From the NCBI GenBank assembly GCA_028713995.1, contig JAQTNF010000016.1, forward strand, positions 1 through 49,939: DNA of 49,939 bases. Direction: 5' to 3'. The translations under genes and the position numbers were made by a program. This document shows, piece after piece, positions 32,270 through 40,649 of the stretch (position 1 is its first letter; every line of letters starts with the position of its first letter). The DNA is from Deltaproteobacteria bacterium (GTDB lineage Bacteria; Myxococcota_A; Polyangia; JAAYKL01). The notes below the pieces were generated by a model. That model ran no database searches, had not been told where the DNA came from, and was given only the letters and a program-made list of their open reading frames with translations.

Positions 32270-33403
32270 TCACTCGACGGGCGTGGTGCCCGGATCGGCC
32301 TTGCCGATGAACTGGAATGCGTCGAGAATCACCTCGGAGTCGTAGATATCGTCGTTCGTGTCGTGGACGTGGAAGATGACGTCGAATTCCTCGCCTGGCT
32401 CGATGCCCCACTCGGTCTTAAGCCAGCCCGTCGATGAGCCCCGGGTGTAGCCGTCGTTCAGCTTGCCCGTGCTCCCGGCGCATGAGTAGCCGGTGCCCGA
32501 GATGTCGGTCGTCCACTTGCCGCCCTTGCAGCCGTTGTACCAGCAGCACTCGGAAAGCGCGGTGTTGATGGCCACGTAGCAGTAGGACTTGCCGTCCTCG
32601 CAGTAGTCCATGGTGGCTCCGTCGCACACGAAGTCCTTGTACTTGGCCTGGTTGCGGCACTCGGTGAAGTTGATCACCGTGCGCGTGCCGCCGTTCGTGC
32701 TCGGCGCTTCAATGAAGACGTAGAACTTGTCATTGTACGCGGTGCTGACCCAATCATCGTATTCCTCCGAGAAAAACACGTAGAGGATCTGGAAACCGTG
32801 CGCGCCCGCGGGCGCCTTGAGGTGCAACCGCCACTCCATGACGTCGTAGGTCGGCGTTTGTTTATCGGGGTTGCCCTGAGGCGTTTTTCCGAACGGATCG
32901 ACCTTGCCCGTGCCGCCCATGGGCACGCTGTGGTTGGTGCCGGTGGCCGTGCCGCTCGCCATGAGCGCGTACGATCCGTTCAATTTGGGCGCAAGATCGT
33001 TGGTGGACTTGCCGAAGCGCTCGACCGCCGCGTAGGAGCCCTTGATGTTCGCGTTCGTGGGCGATTTGTATTCCTGGCTCAGGAACACCGCCGGGTCGCA
33101 CAGATCGATGGCGCATGCCATGTTGTCGAGCGTGTTGCCCACGGCGGGGCAGTCCTTGCAGTCCTGCTCGATGGGACCACTCTCGGTGTCCGAATCCCCG
33201 TCGCTGTCCGTATCGCCGTCCGTGTCGCCGTCTGAGTCCGAGTCTGAGTCCGAGTCGGAATCCGAGTCCGAGTCGCCGTCCGCGTCGCTGTCCGCGTCCG
33301 TGCCCGTATCGCCCGTATAGTCCGGCGCCGGATCCTCACACGCCGCGAGCAGAACCCCCGTTCCAAGGCAAAAGGACATGAGCATCCGGGATATTGCTGC
33401 CAT
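32270..33403 (-). CDS. Choice-of-anchor-L domain lipoprotein with Asp/Ser linker
   Basis: 377 residues. The ATG at 33403 lies 7 bases after AAGGAGG; an in-frame codon 8 residues upstream precedes that site. The leader ends in a lipobox (LLAAC). A long Asp-Ser/Asp-Gly linker (~25-65) leads to a domain with LYVFFSEEYDDWVSTAYND and DSEVILDAFQF, typical of choice-of-anchor-L proteins. Several CC and CxxC pairs lie between. Such proteins are surface-exposed and of unknown function. It ends 6 bases from the convergent kinase stop. Confidence 0.88.
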   Translation of the reverse strand: MAAISRMLMSFCLGTGVLLAACEDPAPDYTGDTGTDADSDADGDSDSDSDSDSDSDSDGDTDGDTDSDGDSDTESGPIEQDCKDCPAVGNTLDNMACAIDLCDPAVFLSQEYKSPTNANIKGSYAAVERFGKSTNDLAPKLNGSYALMASGTATGTNHSVPMGGTGKVDPFGKTPQGNPDKQTPTYDVMEWRLHLKAPAGAHGFQILYVFFSEEYDDWVSTAYNDKFYVFIEAPSTNGGTRTVINFTECRNQAKYKDFVCDGATMDYCEDGKSYCYVAINTALSECCWYNGCKGGKWTTDISGTGYSCAGSTGKLNDGYTRGSSTGWLKTEWGIEPGEEFDVIFHVHDTNDDIYDSEVILDAFQFIGKADPGTTPVE

Positions 33404-33454
33404 GGCCGTTCCTCCTTTTTCTTCCATTCCCGTCTATCAACAACCTCTCGTCAT

Positions 33455-33483
33455 AGATTAGCAAGGGCGTGCGCGCCCGTCAA
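33455..33483 (-). promoter_or_regulatory. Promoter overlapping the tsaD stop codon
   Basis: On the minus strand TTGACG (33483-33478), 17 bases, TAATCT (33460-33455). The TGA inside the -35 box is the tsaD stop codon. The spacer holds an inverted repeat (GGGCG/CGCCC). It would drive the choice-of-anchor-L lipoprotein. Confidence 0.5.
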
Positions 33484-34481
33484 AGAGGCCAGTCGGCCCT
33501 GGGTGCGAGATCCATGGGGCTCGTCTCAAAGGCCGCGAGGGAGAGGTATCCCGCGTACGCGATCATGGCCCCGTTGTCGGTGCAGCGGCTCGCGGGCGGG
33601 ACGAAGAGCGTGAGCCCCTTGTCGGCGGCTGCGTCGGCCGCGTGCCTGCGCAGCCCGCGGTTCGCTGCCACCCCGCCCGCCAGCACGATGCGCGGCACCT
33701 GACGTTCCCGCGCTGCGAGCACGAGCTTGCGCACCAGAATTTCCACCACGGCCCTCTGGAACCCCCGCGCGAGCGCCCGTGTCTCGCCTTCATCGAGTCT
33801 GCCGCCACGCGCGGCCACGTGCTGGGCGACCGCGGTCTTGAGGCCCGAGAAGCTGAACTCGTAGGAGCGGCGTTGCCTAAGCGCCTGCGGCAGATCGACC
33901 TCGTCGCCTTCGTCCTCCGCGAGCCGATCGATGACGGGGCCGCCCGGGTATCCGAGGCCGAGGAGCTTTCCCACCTTGTCGTAGGCCTCGCCGGCCGCGT
34001 CGTCGCGTGTTCCGCCCAGGCAGCTTATACGGCGCTCGTCCTCGACCAGGTACACGCCCGTGTGGCCGCCCGAGGCGAGCAGCGCCATGTACGGGAAGTC
34101 GGGACGTTCGCCGTCGCCCTCGATGCGTGCGGCGAGGAGGTGGCCGCGCAGGTGATTCACGCCCACGAACGGAAGGCGGCGCGCGAACGCGAGGGCCTTG
34201 GCCGTCTGCAAGCCCACGAGCAGGGCTCCCACGAGACCCGGGCCGGCGGTCGCCGCGATCCCATCGAGGTCTGCCACCGAGATGCCGGCCGCGTCGAGTG
34301 CGGCGCCCACGACCGGCACGATCTTGCCCATGTGGTTGCGGCTTGCGAGCTCGGGCACCACGCCGCCGTAAGGGCCGTGGATCTCCACCTGGCTCGCCAC
34401 GACGTCGGAAAGGACACGCCCGTCCTCGACGACCGCGGCCGCCGTCTCGTCGCACGAGGATTCGATGCCGAGGACGCGCAT
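33480..34481 (-). CDS. tsaD: tRNA N6-threonylcarbamoyladenosine transferase TsaD
   Basis: 333 residues, normal length. It transfers the threonylcarbamoyl group to A37 of ANN-decoding tRNAs, working with TsaB and TsaE (not in this window). Visible are the N-terminal LGIESSCDETAAAVV, the metal-binding GVNHLRGHLLAA, ASGGHTGVYLV and the C-terminal AGGVAANRGLR. Divergent from the AraC-type regulator at 34593. Confidence 0.96.
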   Translation of the reverse strand: MRVLGIESSCDETAAAVVEDGRVLSDVVASQVEIHGPYGGVVPELASRNHMGKIVPVVGAALDAAGISVADLDGIAATAGPGLVGALLVGLQTAKALAFARRLPFVGVNHLRGHLLAARIEGDGERPDFPYMALLASGGHTGVYLVEDERRISCLGGTRDDAAGEAYDKVGKLLGLGYPGGPVIDRLAEDEGDEVDLPQALRQRRSYEFSFSGLKTAVAQHVAARGGRLDEGETRALARGFQRAVVEILVRKLVLAARERQVPRIVLAGGVAANRGLRRHAADAAADKGLTLFVPPASRCTDNGAMIAYAGYLSLAAFETSPMDLAPRADWPL

Positions 34482-34592
34482 GACCCCTGCTCCCTACCAG
34501 CCGCCCCGGCGCGCGGCAAGGATGGCGGTTTCGCGGGATCCGAAGGTGCGCTATCCTGTAACCGTCGGGAACGGCAGGAGGGGCGAAGCGTG

Positions 34593-35621
34593 ATGGAGCA
34601 CGGCAAGGACATTCTGGCGGGGTATGTGAAATCCGTGCTGCACGCCGCGAGCTCGAAGGGCGTACCGGCGGAAGAGATCTTGTCGATCGTGGGGCTCGAC
34701 CGCCGGCTGCTCGACGATCCCGAGGCGCGCATCGGACACGACGTGATGTCGTCCGTCTGGGAGGAGTGCGCGCGCCGGACCGGAGATCCCGACTTCGGCC
34801 TCCACGCCGGGCAGCTCTTCGTTCCGCAGTCTTACGGCGTCATGGGCCGCGTGGCCCTGACGAGCCCCACGGTCGGCGGCGCCCTGGAGCGCATCAAGCG
34901 CTACATCGGCATCGTGCACACCGCGATCGAGATCAGGTTCGAGGTGGGCGAGGATGCGGCCAGCTTCAGCTTCGGGCTCGCGGTGCCACCCTGGATCCTG
35001 CCGCGCCACTGGTCCGAGTCGTCGCTCGCGAGCGAGGTGATGCACATCAGGAGGGCCGTCGAGGAGGACATCGCGCCCCTGGAGGTGAGGTTCCAGCACC
35101 CGGAGCCGGCCGACACGCGCGAGCATTCCCGCGTCTTTCGGGCACCCGTGCGCTTCGGGTGCGGCCGCAACGAGCTCGTGCTCGACCGGGCGCTCCTCGA
35201 CCGGCCCACCAAGGCCGCCGATCCCGAGCTGTGCGCGGCGTACGAGGCCGAGGCGCGGGACATGCTCGGGCGACTGGGCGAAGCCGACGGGCTGCTCACG
35301 CTCCTGCGCAAGACCATCTTCGACTCGCTCGGCTCGGGCGACCTGGTGCAGGCTGCGATCGCGCGCAAGATGGGCCTGACACCGGGAACGCTGCGCCGTA
35401 AGCTCGCCGCGCGCGGCATGTCATACCGTGAGCTGCTCGGCGCCATGCGCCGCGATCTGGCGCTCGCCTACCTTCAGGACCGCAAGTGGTCACTCACGGA
35501 CGTGGCTTTCGTGCTGGGCTTCGGCGACTCGCTGGCCTTCAAGCGCGCCTTCGAGCGATGGGTGGGCAGATCGCCGGCGGACTACCGCCGCGCCCTGTTC
35601 GAGCCCGGGACGCGCGGCTAG
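34593..35621 (+). CDS. AraC-family transcriptional regulator
   Basis: 342 residues. The N-terminal ~200 residues resemble the arabinose-binding-like domain of OruR-type regulators (DPDFGLHAGQ, YGVMGRVALTSPTVGGAL). The C-terminal ~90 residues form the double HTH (VQAAIARKMGLTPGTLRRKL, then LTDVAFVLGFGDSLAFKRAF and RWVGRSPADYR). I start at the ATG; a GTG one codon upstream is also open. The target and ligand are unknown. Its stop TAG overlaps, as CTAG, the stop of the convergent small lipoprotein gene. Confidence 0.92.
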   Translation: MEHGKDILAGYVKSVLHAASSKGVPAEEILSIVGLDRRLLDDPEARIGHDVMSSVWEECARRTGDPDFGLHAGQLFVPQSYGVMGRVALTSPTVGGALERIKRYIGIVHTAIEIRFEVGEDAASFSFGLAVPPWILPRHWSESSLASEVMHIRRAVEEDIAPLEVRFQHPEPADTREHSRVFRAPVRFGCGRNELVLDRALLDRPTKAADPELCAAYEAEARDMLGRLGEADGLLTLLRKTIFDSLGSGDLVQAAIARKMGLTPGTLRRKLAARGMSYRELLGAMRRDLALAYLQDRKWSLTDVAFVLGFGDSLAFKRAFERWVGRSPADYRRALFEPGTRG

Positions 35622-35833
35622 TTGGCTTCCTTCTCGATCCCCTCGACAGCCTTGTCCTTGATGGCCTGGGCCTTGTCGTCGAGGTTCTTGAGCGCGCCTT
35701 TGTAGTCCTCGAGAGGCTTGGCCTTGAGCGTCTTCTGCGGCGACGCCTTGTTCGCGGCGTCCGAGGCCGTCTTTTCCGCGCCGCAGCCCGCGATGAGCAG
35801 CGTAACGAAAAGGACGATGAGTGTTCTTGTCAT
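35618..35833 (-). CDS. Small lipoprotein (71 aa)
   Basis: The leader MTRTLIVLFVTLLIAGC has a clear lipobox. The mature ~55 residues are Lys/Ala/Asp-rich and helical (NLDDKAQAIKDKAVEGIEKE), like short coiled-coil lipoproteins. The ATG lies 6 bases after GAGGA, which sits in the 8-base gap behind the M49-like gene, so both are probably one transcript. No family assignment is possible. Confidence 0.75.
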   Translation of the reverse strand: MTRTLIVLFVTLLIAGCGAEKTASDAANKASPQKTLKAKPLEDYKGALKNLDDKAQAIKDKAVEGIEKEAN

Positions 35834-35841
35834 GGCGTTCC

Positions 35842-37926
35842 TCACATGTCGAAGGCGTAGACGAAGCTGGCCTTGGGCTCGCGCAGGTAGCGCTCCGCGA
35901 TCGCCTCCACGGGCACCTGCTTGCCGTCCACGAAGTCCCTGACGAGCTTCGCGGCCTTGTCCTTCTTGTTCGAGGCCTTGATCGCGCCCACGAGCTTCAT
36001 GAGCTTGGCGACCGCCGCGGGCATCCCGTCGAAACTGATGGTGAAGGCGCCCCTGTCCCCGCCGTTTGCAGCCGTGGCGTTCGCGTCCCAGACGATGGCC
36101 TTCTCCTTCATGAGGAAGCCCACCTGGACGGCGGCGAGCTGGCTGTAGGGCTTGGGCTTGCGGTCGGGCGTGTACATGCCGCGCGAGATGTGCCCCATGG
36201 CCCACGTGAGACCGTCCACGTAGGTCGCGCGGGCGAGCGCGTCGTCGATGAGCCCCTTCTTGAGGAGGAAATCCACGTACCACAGGGCACCGGTCGAGGC
36301 CTTGAGCTCCTCGAGCGTGGCCGCGAGCGATCCGCCGAACGCCTGGTCGTCGGTCCTGCCCCCGAACTTGTACTCGTGCGACGGCCCCAGGTTGTGGGTG
36401 GCCTCGTGCAGGATGACCTGCATGAGGGACGCGCGCTGGTCCTGCGGGTAGGCGGTCATCGTGTCGGCCGTGAGCAGCGACTCGGCCTGGGCGCGGCGGC
36501 TCGCCAGGCTATCCACGTCCGTGTAGAGGTTGGTCATGGCCACAGTTCGGCCTCGGCCCTCGTTGGCCACGGGCCCCCAGTTCGGCAGGCTCTGGCCCAT
36601 GGTGGCGCCCATGGGCATGCGATCATTGCCCGCGTTCAACACGATGTCCACGAAGTCGGGCATGTGGAATGACACCTTGCGCGCCTGGTACGGGCGGCCG
36701 ATGAGCGTCGCCATCGCGTCCTCGAGCTCCTGCTGCACGGGCACGAGCTTGGCCTGCCAGGCGAGCGAGTCCGGGTTGATGCGCGCGAGCGTGAGATGGA
36801 AACCGGCCTTGCGGCTGCACGGATCCCAGTACGTCTCATCCGGCGCGACGCGCACGTACCACCTGGAGTTGGTCGCGTTCATCTTCGACCACGCCTCGTC
36901 GGCAGGCAGCCAGTCGTTGCTGCGGTAGCTCGCGGCCGCGGCCTTGAGGTACGCCTTGAGCGCCTCCTCCTTGGCGTCCGCGATCGCGTTCGCGGCGGCC
37001 TCGAGCTCCCTGGCGATGGCCTCCATCCGGTCCTTGTAGACCATCGGCAGGCTCAAGGAGACGAGCTTGCCGCCCTCGTCGCGCACCACCACGAACGGGT
37101 CGAGCAGGGCCTTCGAGTCCTCGCGCTTCTCGAGCGACGCGCAGAAGCCCGCGTCCGCTTGCAGCGCGGCCGGGTAGGCGTCGACGAGCGGCTTGAGCGC
37201 GCCCGGAATGGCGGAGCAAGCGGGATTGGGCTCGGTCTTGGGCGCCTCGCACCTGGGGCCGAAGTTGCGGTGGAACAGGCTCGCGCTGGCAAAATCGCCG
37301 GCCGGGATCCTCGAGGCCAGGGCGTCCACGCCCAGCTGGCGCATGTAGAGCTCGTCCGTGAGGCGCGCGGCCGCGAGCAGGTGCGAGAGGGCCACCTTGT
37401 CCTCCATGGAGAGGCCGGTCAGGTCGTTGTAGACGAGCGTAGGCCGGCCCTGATCCAGGTCCGAGGCCACGAGCCTGCGGCGCTCGGCCTCGGCCGCGTC
37501 GAGCCCCGCGGGCTGGGAGGCGTCCTTCGAGAGCGCCTCGATGCGCTTCCACGCCTCGTCGAACGCCGGCGTGAATGTGCCGTTCGCCACCCATTGCCCC
37601 TCGGTGGGGTAGAAGAGCAGGGACGCCACCTCGTCCGGATCCACGGCGGCGTTCCCGTTCCTGTCCGCGATCCAGTAGACCGGCAAATCGAGCCGCACGG
37701 CCAGACGGTTGAAGGTGGGCCGATCGATGCCCGGATAGCTCGCCTGCGCGACCGGAGCCGGTGCGGGCTCGGGAGCAAGAGCCGGTTCGGGCGCGGCCTG
37801 CACGGGCTCCGCCTTCCTGATCGGGATCTGCGGCTCGCAGCAGCCCGCGAGCGCGAGCGCCGCGAGGAAACTTACGCCCGCGGCGAGCGCAGGCGCGATT
37901 CGTGTCGAAAACGTGTTTCTCGTCAT
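35842..37926 (-). CDS. M49 (dipeptidyl-peptidase III)-like metallopeptidase lipoprotein
   Basis: 694 residues. The leader ends in a lipobox (ALAGC), followed by a Pro/Ala-rich linker (~35-60). Around residue 90, DRNGNAAVDPDE fits an EF-hand-type calcium loop. The zinc site is HEATH at 507-511, followed by NLGP as in plant and bacterial M49 relatives (HExxH-x-xGP), with a downstream LEELKASTGALW carrying E539/E540 in place of the family EECRAD motif. The three presumed ligands are present, so activity is plausible. Lipid anchoring suggests a periplasmic or surface peptidase, unlike cytosolic DPP III. Confidence 0.78.
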   Translation of the reverse strand: MTRNTFSTRIAPALAAGVSFLAALALAGCCEPQIPIRKAEPVQAAPEPALAPEPAPAPVAQASYPGIDRPTFNRLAVRLDLPVYWIADRNGNAAVDPDEVASLLFYPTEGQWVANGTFTPAFDEAWKRIEALSKDASQPAGLDAAEAERRRLVASDLDQGRPTLVYNDLTGLSMEDKVALSHLLAAARLTDELYMRQLGVDALASRIPAGDFASASLFHRNFGPRCEAPKTEPNPACSAIPGALKPLVDAYPAALQADAGFCASLEKREDSKALLDPFVVVRDEGGKLVSLSLPMVYKDRMEAIARELEAAANAIADAKEEALKAYLKAAAASYRSNDWLPADEAWSKMNATNSRWYVRVAPDETYWDPCSRKAGFHLTLARINPDSLAWQAKLVPVQQELEDAMATLIGRPYQARKVSFHMPDFVDIVLNAGNDRMPMGATMGQSLPNWGPVANEGRGRTVAMTNLYTDVDSLASRRAQAESLLTADTMTAYPQDQRASLMQVILHEATHNLGPSHEYKFGGRTDDQAFGGSLAATLEELKASTGALWYVDFLLKKGLIDDALARATYVDGLTWAMGHISRGMYTPDRKPKPYSQLAAVQVGFLMKEKAIVWDANATAANGGDRGAFTISFDGMPAAVAKLMKLVGAIKASNKKDKAAKLVRDFVDGKQVPVEAIAERYLREPKASFVYAFDM

Positions 37927-37948
37927 GTCCTCCACTCCTTGCAGAAAC

Positions 37949-38039
37949 GACGCCGACCGGCGTCCCCATGATGTTTGGCCTTTCGCGCCGTTTGGGGCAA
38001 CCCTTTCTTTGACTCGGAGACCAGGATAGAAAGCCTGGT
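37949..38039. promoter_or_regulatory. Inverted repeats in the divergent M49 / PLD gene region
   Basis: Two inverted repeats lie between the divergent genes: GACGCCG-AC-CGGCGTC (37949-37964), inside the probable leader of the M49-like gene, and ACCAGG-N8-CCTGGT (38020-38039), nearer the PLD gene. I see no convincing promoter pair beside them. They may be operators or leader hairpins. Confidence 0.4.
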
Positions 38040-38070
38040 AAGAGGTCGAAGCGCAGGACCTCCTTTGCCG

Positions 38071-39255
38071 ATGCCGAAGGGGAAGAAAAGAAAGACATCC
38101 ACCGTCCCGCCGCCCGGGCAGCCGTGGATCTCCTATTGCAGGAACCCGGCCCGAATGACCGCGGGCAACCGGGCGACCCTGCTCGTCGACGGAGCGAGCG
38201 CCTACCCCTCCATGCTCGACGCCATCTTCGCGGCCACGAGCACGATCCTCATGGACAGCTACATTTTCAACGACGACAGCGCCGGACGCGCGTTCGCAAA
38301 CGCCCTCGCCTCGGCCGCCCGGCGCGGCGTGAGCACCTGGCTCATCCGCGACGGCGCCGGGACATGGAGCGTGGACCGGGCGTTCTTCCGCAAATTGAAG
38401 GAAGCCGGGGTCCATGTCCTCGAGTACCGTCCGATCGCTCCGTGGCGCAGGGGCTTCGGGTTGCTCCGGAGAAACCACCGCAAGCTCCTGGTCGTCGACG
38501 GGCGGGTCGGGTTCGCGGGCGGCATGAACGTGGGGGGCGAGTGGCTGCCGCGGGAGGACGGCGGTCAGGGCTGGCACGACATCCACGTCAGGATCGAGGG
38601 ACCCGCGGCGCAGGACCTCTCCCGGCTGGCTCTCGCGACGTGGAAGTCCCACGGCAACGTGGATCTGGACCGCAGGCTGTTCCTGCCCGAGGCCGTATCG
38701 GCTGGCGAAGAGCACGTGAACGTCGTGGGCTCAGGGGAGATCAAGATGCGCAGGGCCATTCGCGAGTCGTACCTGCACGCCATCCGTCGCGCGGAGCGCT
38801 ACATCTACATCGCGAACGCCTACTTCGTGCCGGACCGCGGCTTTCGACGCGCCCTGCGAAACGCCTGCGCGAGGGGGGTGGACGTGCGCGTCATGGTGCC
38901 GGCCAAGGGCGACATCCTGCCCGTGCGGATGGCGAGCCAGGCCCTATACGGCCGGTTGCTGCGGGCCGGGGTGCGCATCTTCCTGTGGAAGCGGGAGGTG
39001 CTCCACGCCAAGACCGCGGTCATCGACGGCGAATGGGCCACAGTAGGCAGCTTCAACATCGACCACAGATCCTGGACCATGAACCTGGAAGTGAACGTGG
39101 ACGTGGTGGGAGCGCGCTTCTCGGACGGTCTGAGGAAGGTTTTCGAGAGCGATGAGACTCATTGCAGCGAGCTCTCCCGGGAGGACTGGGCCCGCCGCCC
39201 GTTCCTGCAGCGCGTCGTCGAGAGGTTCTTCCGACTGTTTCGCAGGTGGATGTAG
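38071..39255 (+). CDS. Cardiolipin synthase-like phospholipase D family protein
   Basis: 394 residues. Two HKD motifs are intact: HRKLLVVDG followed by GGMNVGGEW, and HAKTAVIDG followed by GSFNIDHRS. This layout, with the Gly-Gly-x-Asn and Ser-x-Asn segments, is that of bacterial cardiolipin synthases, which join two phosphatidyl units. There is no N-terminal membrane pair, so it is closer to ClsB than ClsA. I chose the first ATG in the frame, before a basic stretch; its ribosome site is weak. Confidence 0.88.
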   Translation: MPKGKKRKTSTVPPPGQPWISYCRNPARMTAGNRATLLVDGASAYPSMLDAIFAATSTILMDSYIFNDDSAGRAFANALASAARRGVSTWLIRDGAGTWSVDRAFFRKLKEAGVHVLEYRPIAPWRRGFGLLRRNHRKLLVVDGRVGFAGGMNVGGEWLPREDGGQGWHDIHVRIEGPAAQDLSRLALATWKSHGNVDLDRRLFLPEAVSAGEEHVNVVGSGEIKMRRAIRESYLHAIRRAERYIYIANAYFVPDRGFRRALRNACARGVDVRVMVPAKGDILPVRMASQALYGRLLRAGVRIFLWKREVLHAKTAVIDGEWATVGSFNIDHRSWTMNLEVNVDVVGARFSDGLRKVFESDETHCSELSREDWARRPFLQRVVERFFRLFRRWM

Positions 39256-39281
39256 GACGCGGGATAAGATTTCCATAAGAA

Positions 39282-39310
39282 TTGACAAAACGAAGTTTCT
39301 CAGCCATTGT
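39282..39310 (+). promoter_or_regulatory. Possible promoter for the OmpA-AgmX pair
   Basis: TTGACA (39282-39287), 17 bases, CATTGT (39305-39310) in a relatively AT-rich gap. The leader would be about 90 bases, ending in the ribosome site GGAAGGGAGG. Confidence 0.45.
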
Positions 39311-39405
39311 CGGCGCGTTTTCGAGGTTCATGCGCCCTGATCTCGCAGGATGAAGCCATCCTCGAAGAATGCAGGGCCAACGTAAAGAAAGGAAGGGAGG
39401 GTAGG

Positions 39406-40176
39406 ATGAACGCACGCAAACTGTTGGTCTGTGTCGGCGTGGCCTTCCTCGCAGTCGGGCTCATCGGGTGCAGCTTCAGCGCCAGCGCGAGCCTCAACTC
39501 CGAGGGAAAAGCCGTGCTCCACGGGAAAGACAAGGTCCTGGTCGCGGCCATGCAGCCCGAGCTGCCGCCGCCCCCGCCGCCGCCGCCCCCGCCGCCGGTG
39601 ATAATCATGAAGGCCAAGGTCGTGGGCAAGAAGATCGAGATCACCGAGAAGGTGATGTTCCAGAAAAACAAGGCGGTCATTTTGCCCGAGTCCGACCAGC
39701 TGCTCAAGGACGTGGCCACGGTCATCAAGGAGAACGCGCAGCTCAAGAAGATCCGCGTGGAGGGCCACACCTCCAGCGAGGGCAGCGCCAAGCTGAACAC
39801 GAAGCTGTCCCAGAGCCGCGCCGAGGCCGTGAAGACGTATCTCGTCAACCTCGGCATCGATACCAACATCCTCGAGTCCGTCGGCTACGGCCCGGACAAG
39901 CCCATCGCCGACAACAAGACCGAGGAAGGGCGCGAGAAGAACCGCCGCGTGGAGTTCAACATCCTGTCCGGCGCGCCTGAGGGCGAGACCCCGGCCGCGG
40001 AGCCCGCGAAGACCGCCGAGCCCGTGAAGGCCGTGGAGCCCGTGAAGGCTCCGGTCACCAAGAGGGTGAAGGGCGACAAGAAGGAGCCCAAGAAGGTGGA
40101 GGGCAATACGAAAGAGGCCAAGAAGGCGACGGACGAGAAGAAGGTGGTCAAGAAGGCCGCTGAGCCGAAAAAGTAG
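39406..40176 (+). CDS. OmpA-family peptidoglycan-binding lipoprotein
   Basis: 256 residues. The leader ends in a lipobox (GLIGC). After a short region comes a Pro-11 hinge, then an OmpA C-terminal domain (~75-195) with VEGHTSSEG, LSQSRAEAVKTYL and EKNRRVEF, which binds the diaminopimelate of peptidoglycan. The last ~65 residues are Lys/Glu/Pro-rich and basic. It probably tethers the outer membrane to the wall like Pal. Twelve bases separate it from the AgmX-like gene, so both are one transcript. Confidence 0.93.
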   Translation: MNARKLLVCVGVAFLAVGLIGCSFSASASLNSEGKAVLHGKDKVLVAAMQPELPPPPPPPPPPPVIIMKAKVVGKKIEITEKVMFQKNKAVILPESDQLLKDVATVIKENAQLKKIRVEGHTSSEGSAKLNTKLSQSRAEAVKTYLVNLGIDTNILESVGYGPDKPIADNKTEEGREKNRRVEFNILSGAPEGETPAAEPAKTAEPVKAVEPVKAPVTKRVKGDKKEPKKVEGNTKEAKKATDEKKVVKKAAEPKK

Positions 40177-40188
40177 GAGGAACTCGCG

Positions 40189-40563
40189 ATGAAATTCAAA
40201 AACATGATCGTTGTGGGACTCTGCCTGCTGCTCGGCGTGGCCTTTTCCGCCTGTGGAGCGGAGTTGAATCCCAAGACCGAGGGCCACATCAAGTCGGCGC
40301 TCGAAGCAAAGAAGGACCTCTTCAAGGCATGCTATGAGTCCGCCCTGAAGCGCGACAGGACCGTTCAGGGCGACATGGCCCTGCTCCTCGATATCAACGC
40401 CGAGCCCGGCACCGTCACCGACGCCAAGGTCGAGAAGACGAATATCAAGGACGAGGAGATGGGCAGCTGCGTGGCGAACGTGGCCAAGGGGATCACGCTC
40501 CCCGAGCCTCCGGCTGTGCCGGTGGAAGGCCACTACGGCCTCGAGTTCGGCTTCGAGAAGTAG
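40189..40563 (+). CDS. AgmX/PglI C-terminal domain-like lipoprotein
   Basis: 124 residues with a lipobox (FSAC). The mature part has the pattern of the AgmX/PglI C-terminal domain known from myxobacteria: KACYESALKRD, a conserved beta segment GDMALLLDI, then GSCVANVAKGITLPEPP, with two Cys that may pair. In Myxococcus, AgmX is needed for adventurous gliding, but the domain also occurs in many unrelated lipoproteins. Its gene follows the OmpA-type lipoprotein by 12 bases, suggesting a shared envelope role. Confidence 0.8.
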   Translation: MKFKNMIVVGLCLLLGVAFSACGAELNPKTEGHIKSALEAKKDLFKACYESALKRDRTVQGDMALLLDINAEPGTVTDAKVEKTNIKDEEMGSCVANVAKGITLPEPPAVPVEGHYGLEFGFEK

Positions 40564-40632
40564 ATCGCTCCCGTCTCGCGGTTCATTTCCGTCCACTTCC
40601 GCTCACTCCCGTATTTCAAGCCATCCGGTTTC

Positions 40633-40643
40633 GCGCTATCCTG
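40633..40643 (+). promoter_or_regulatory. GCGCTATCCTG motif, probable -10 region
   Basis: The 11-base motif contains TATCCT seven bases before the ATG at 40650, which again suggests a leaderless mRNA. The same 11 bases occur at 34548-34558 upstream of the AraC gene. No clear -35 box is seen. Confidence 0.35.
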
Positions 40644-40649
40644 CCGTCC

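Noticed and set aside
37975-38070. A longer start for the cardiolipin-synthase-like gene
   Set aside because: It would begin with TTG in the divergent regulatory region and cover an inverted repeat. The ATG at 38071 is the first in frame.
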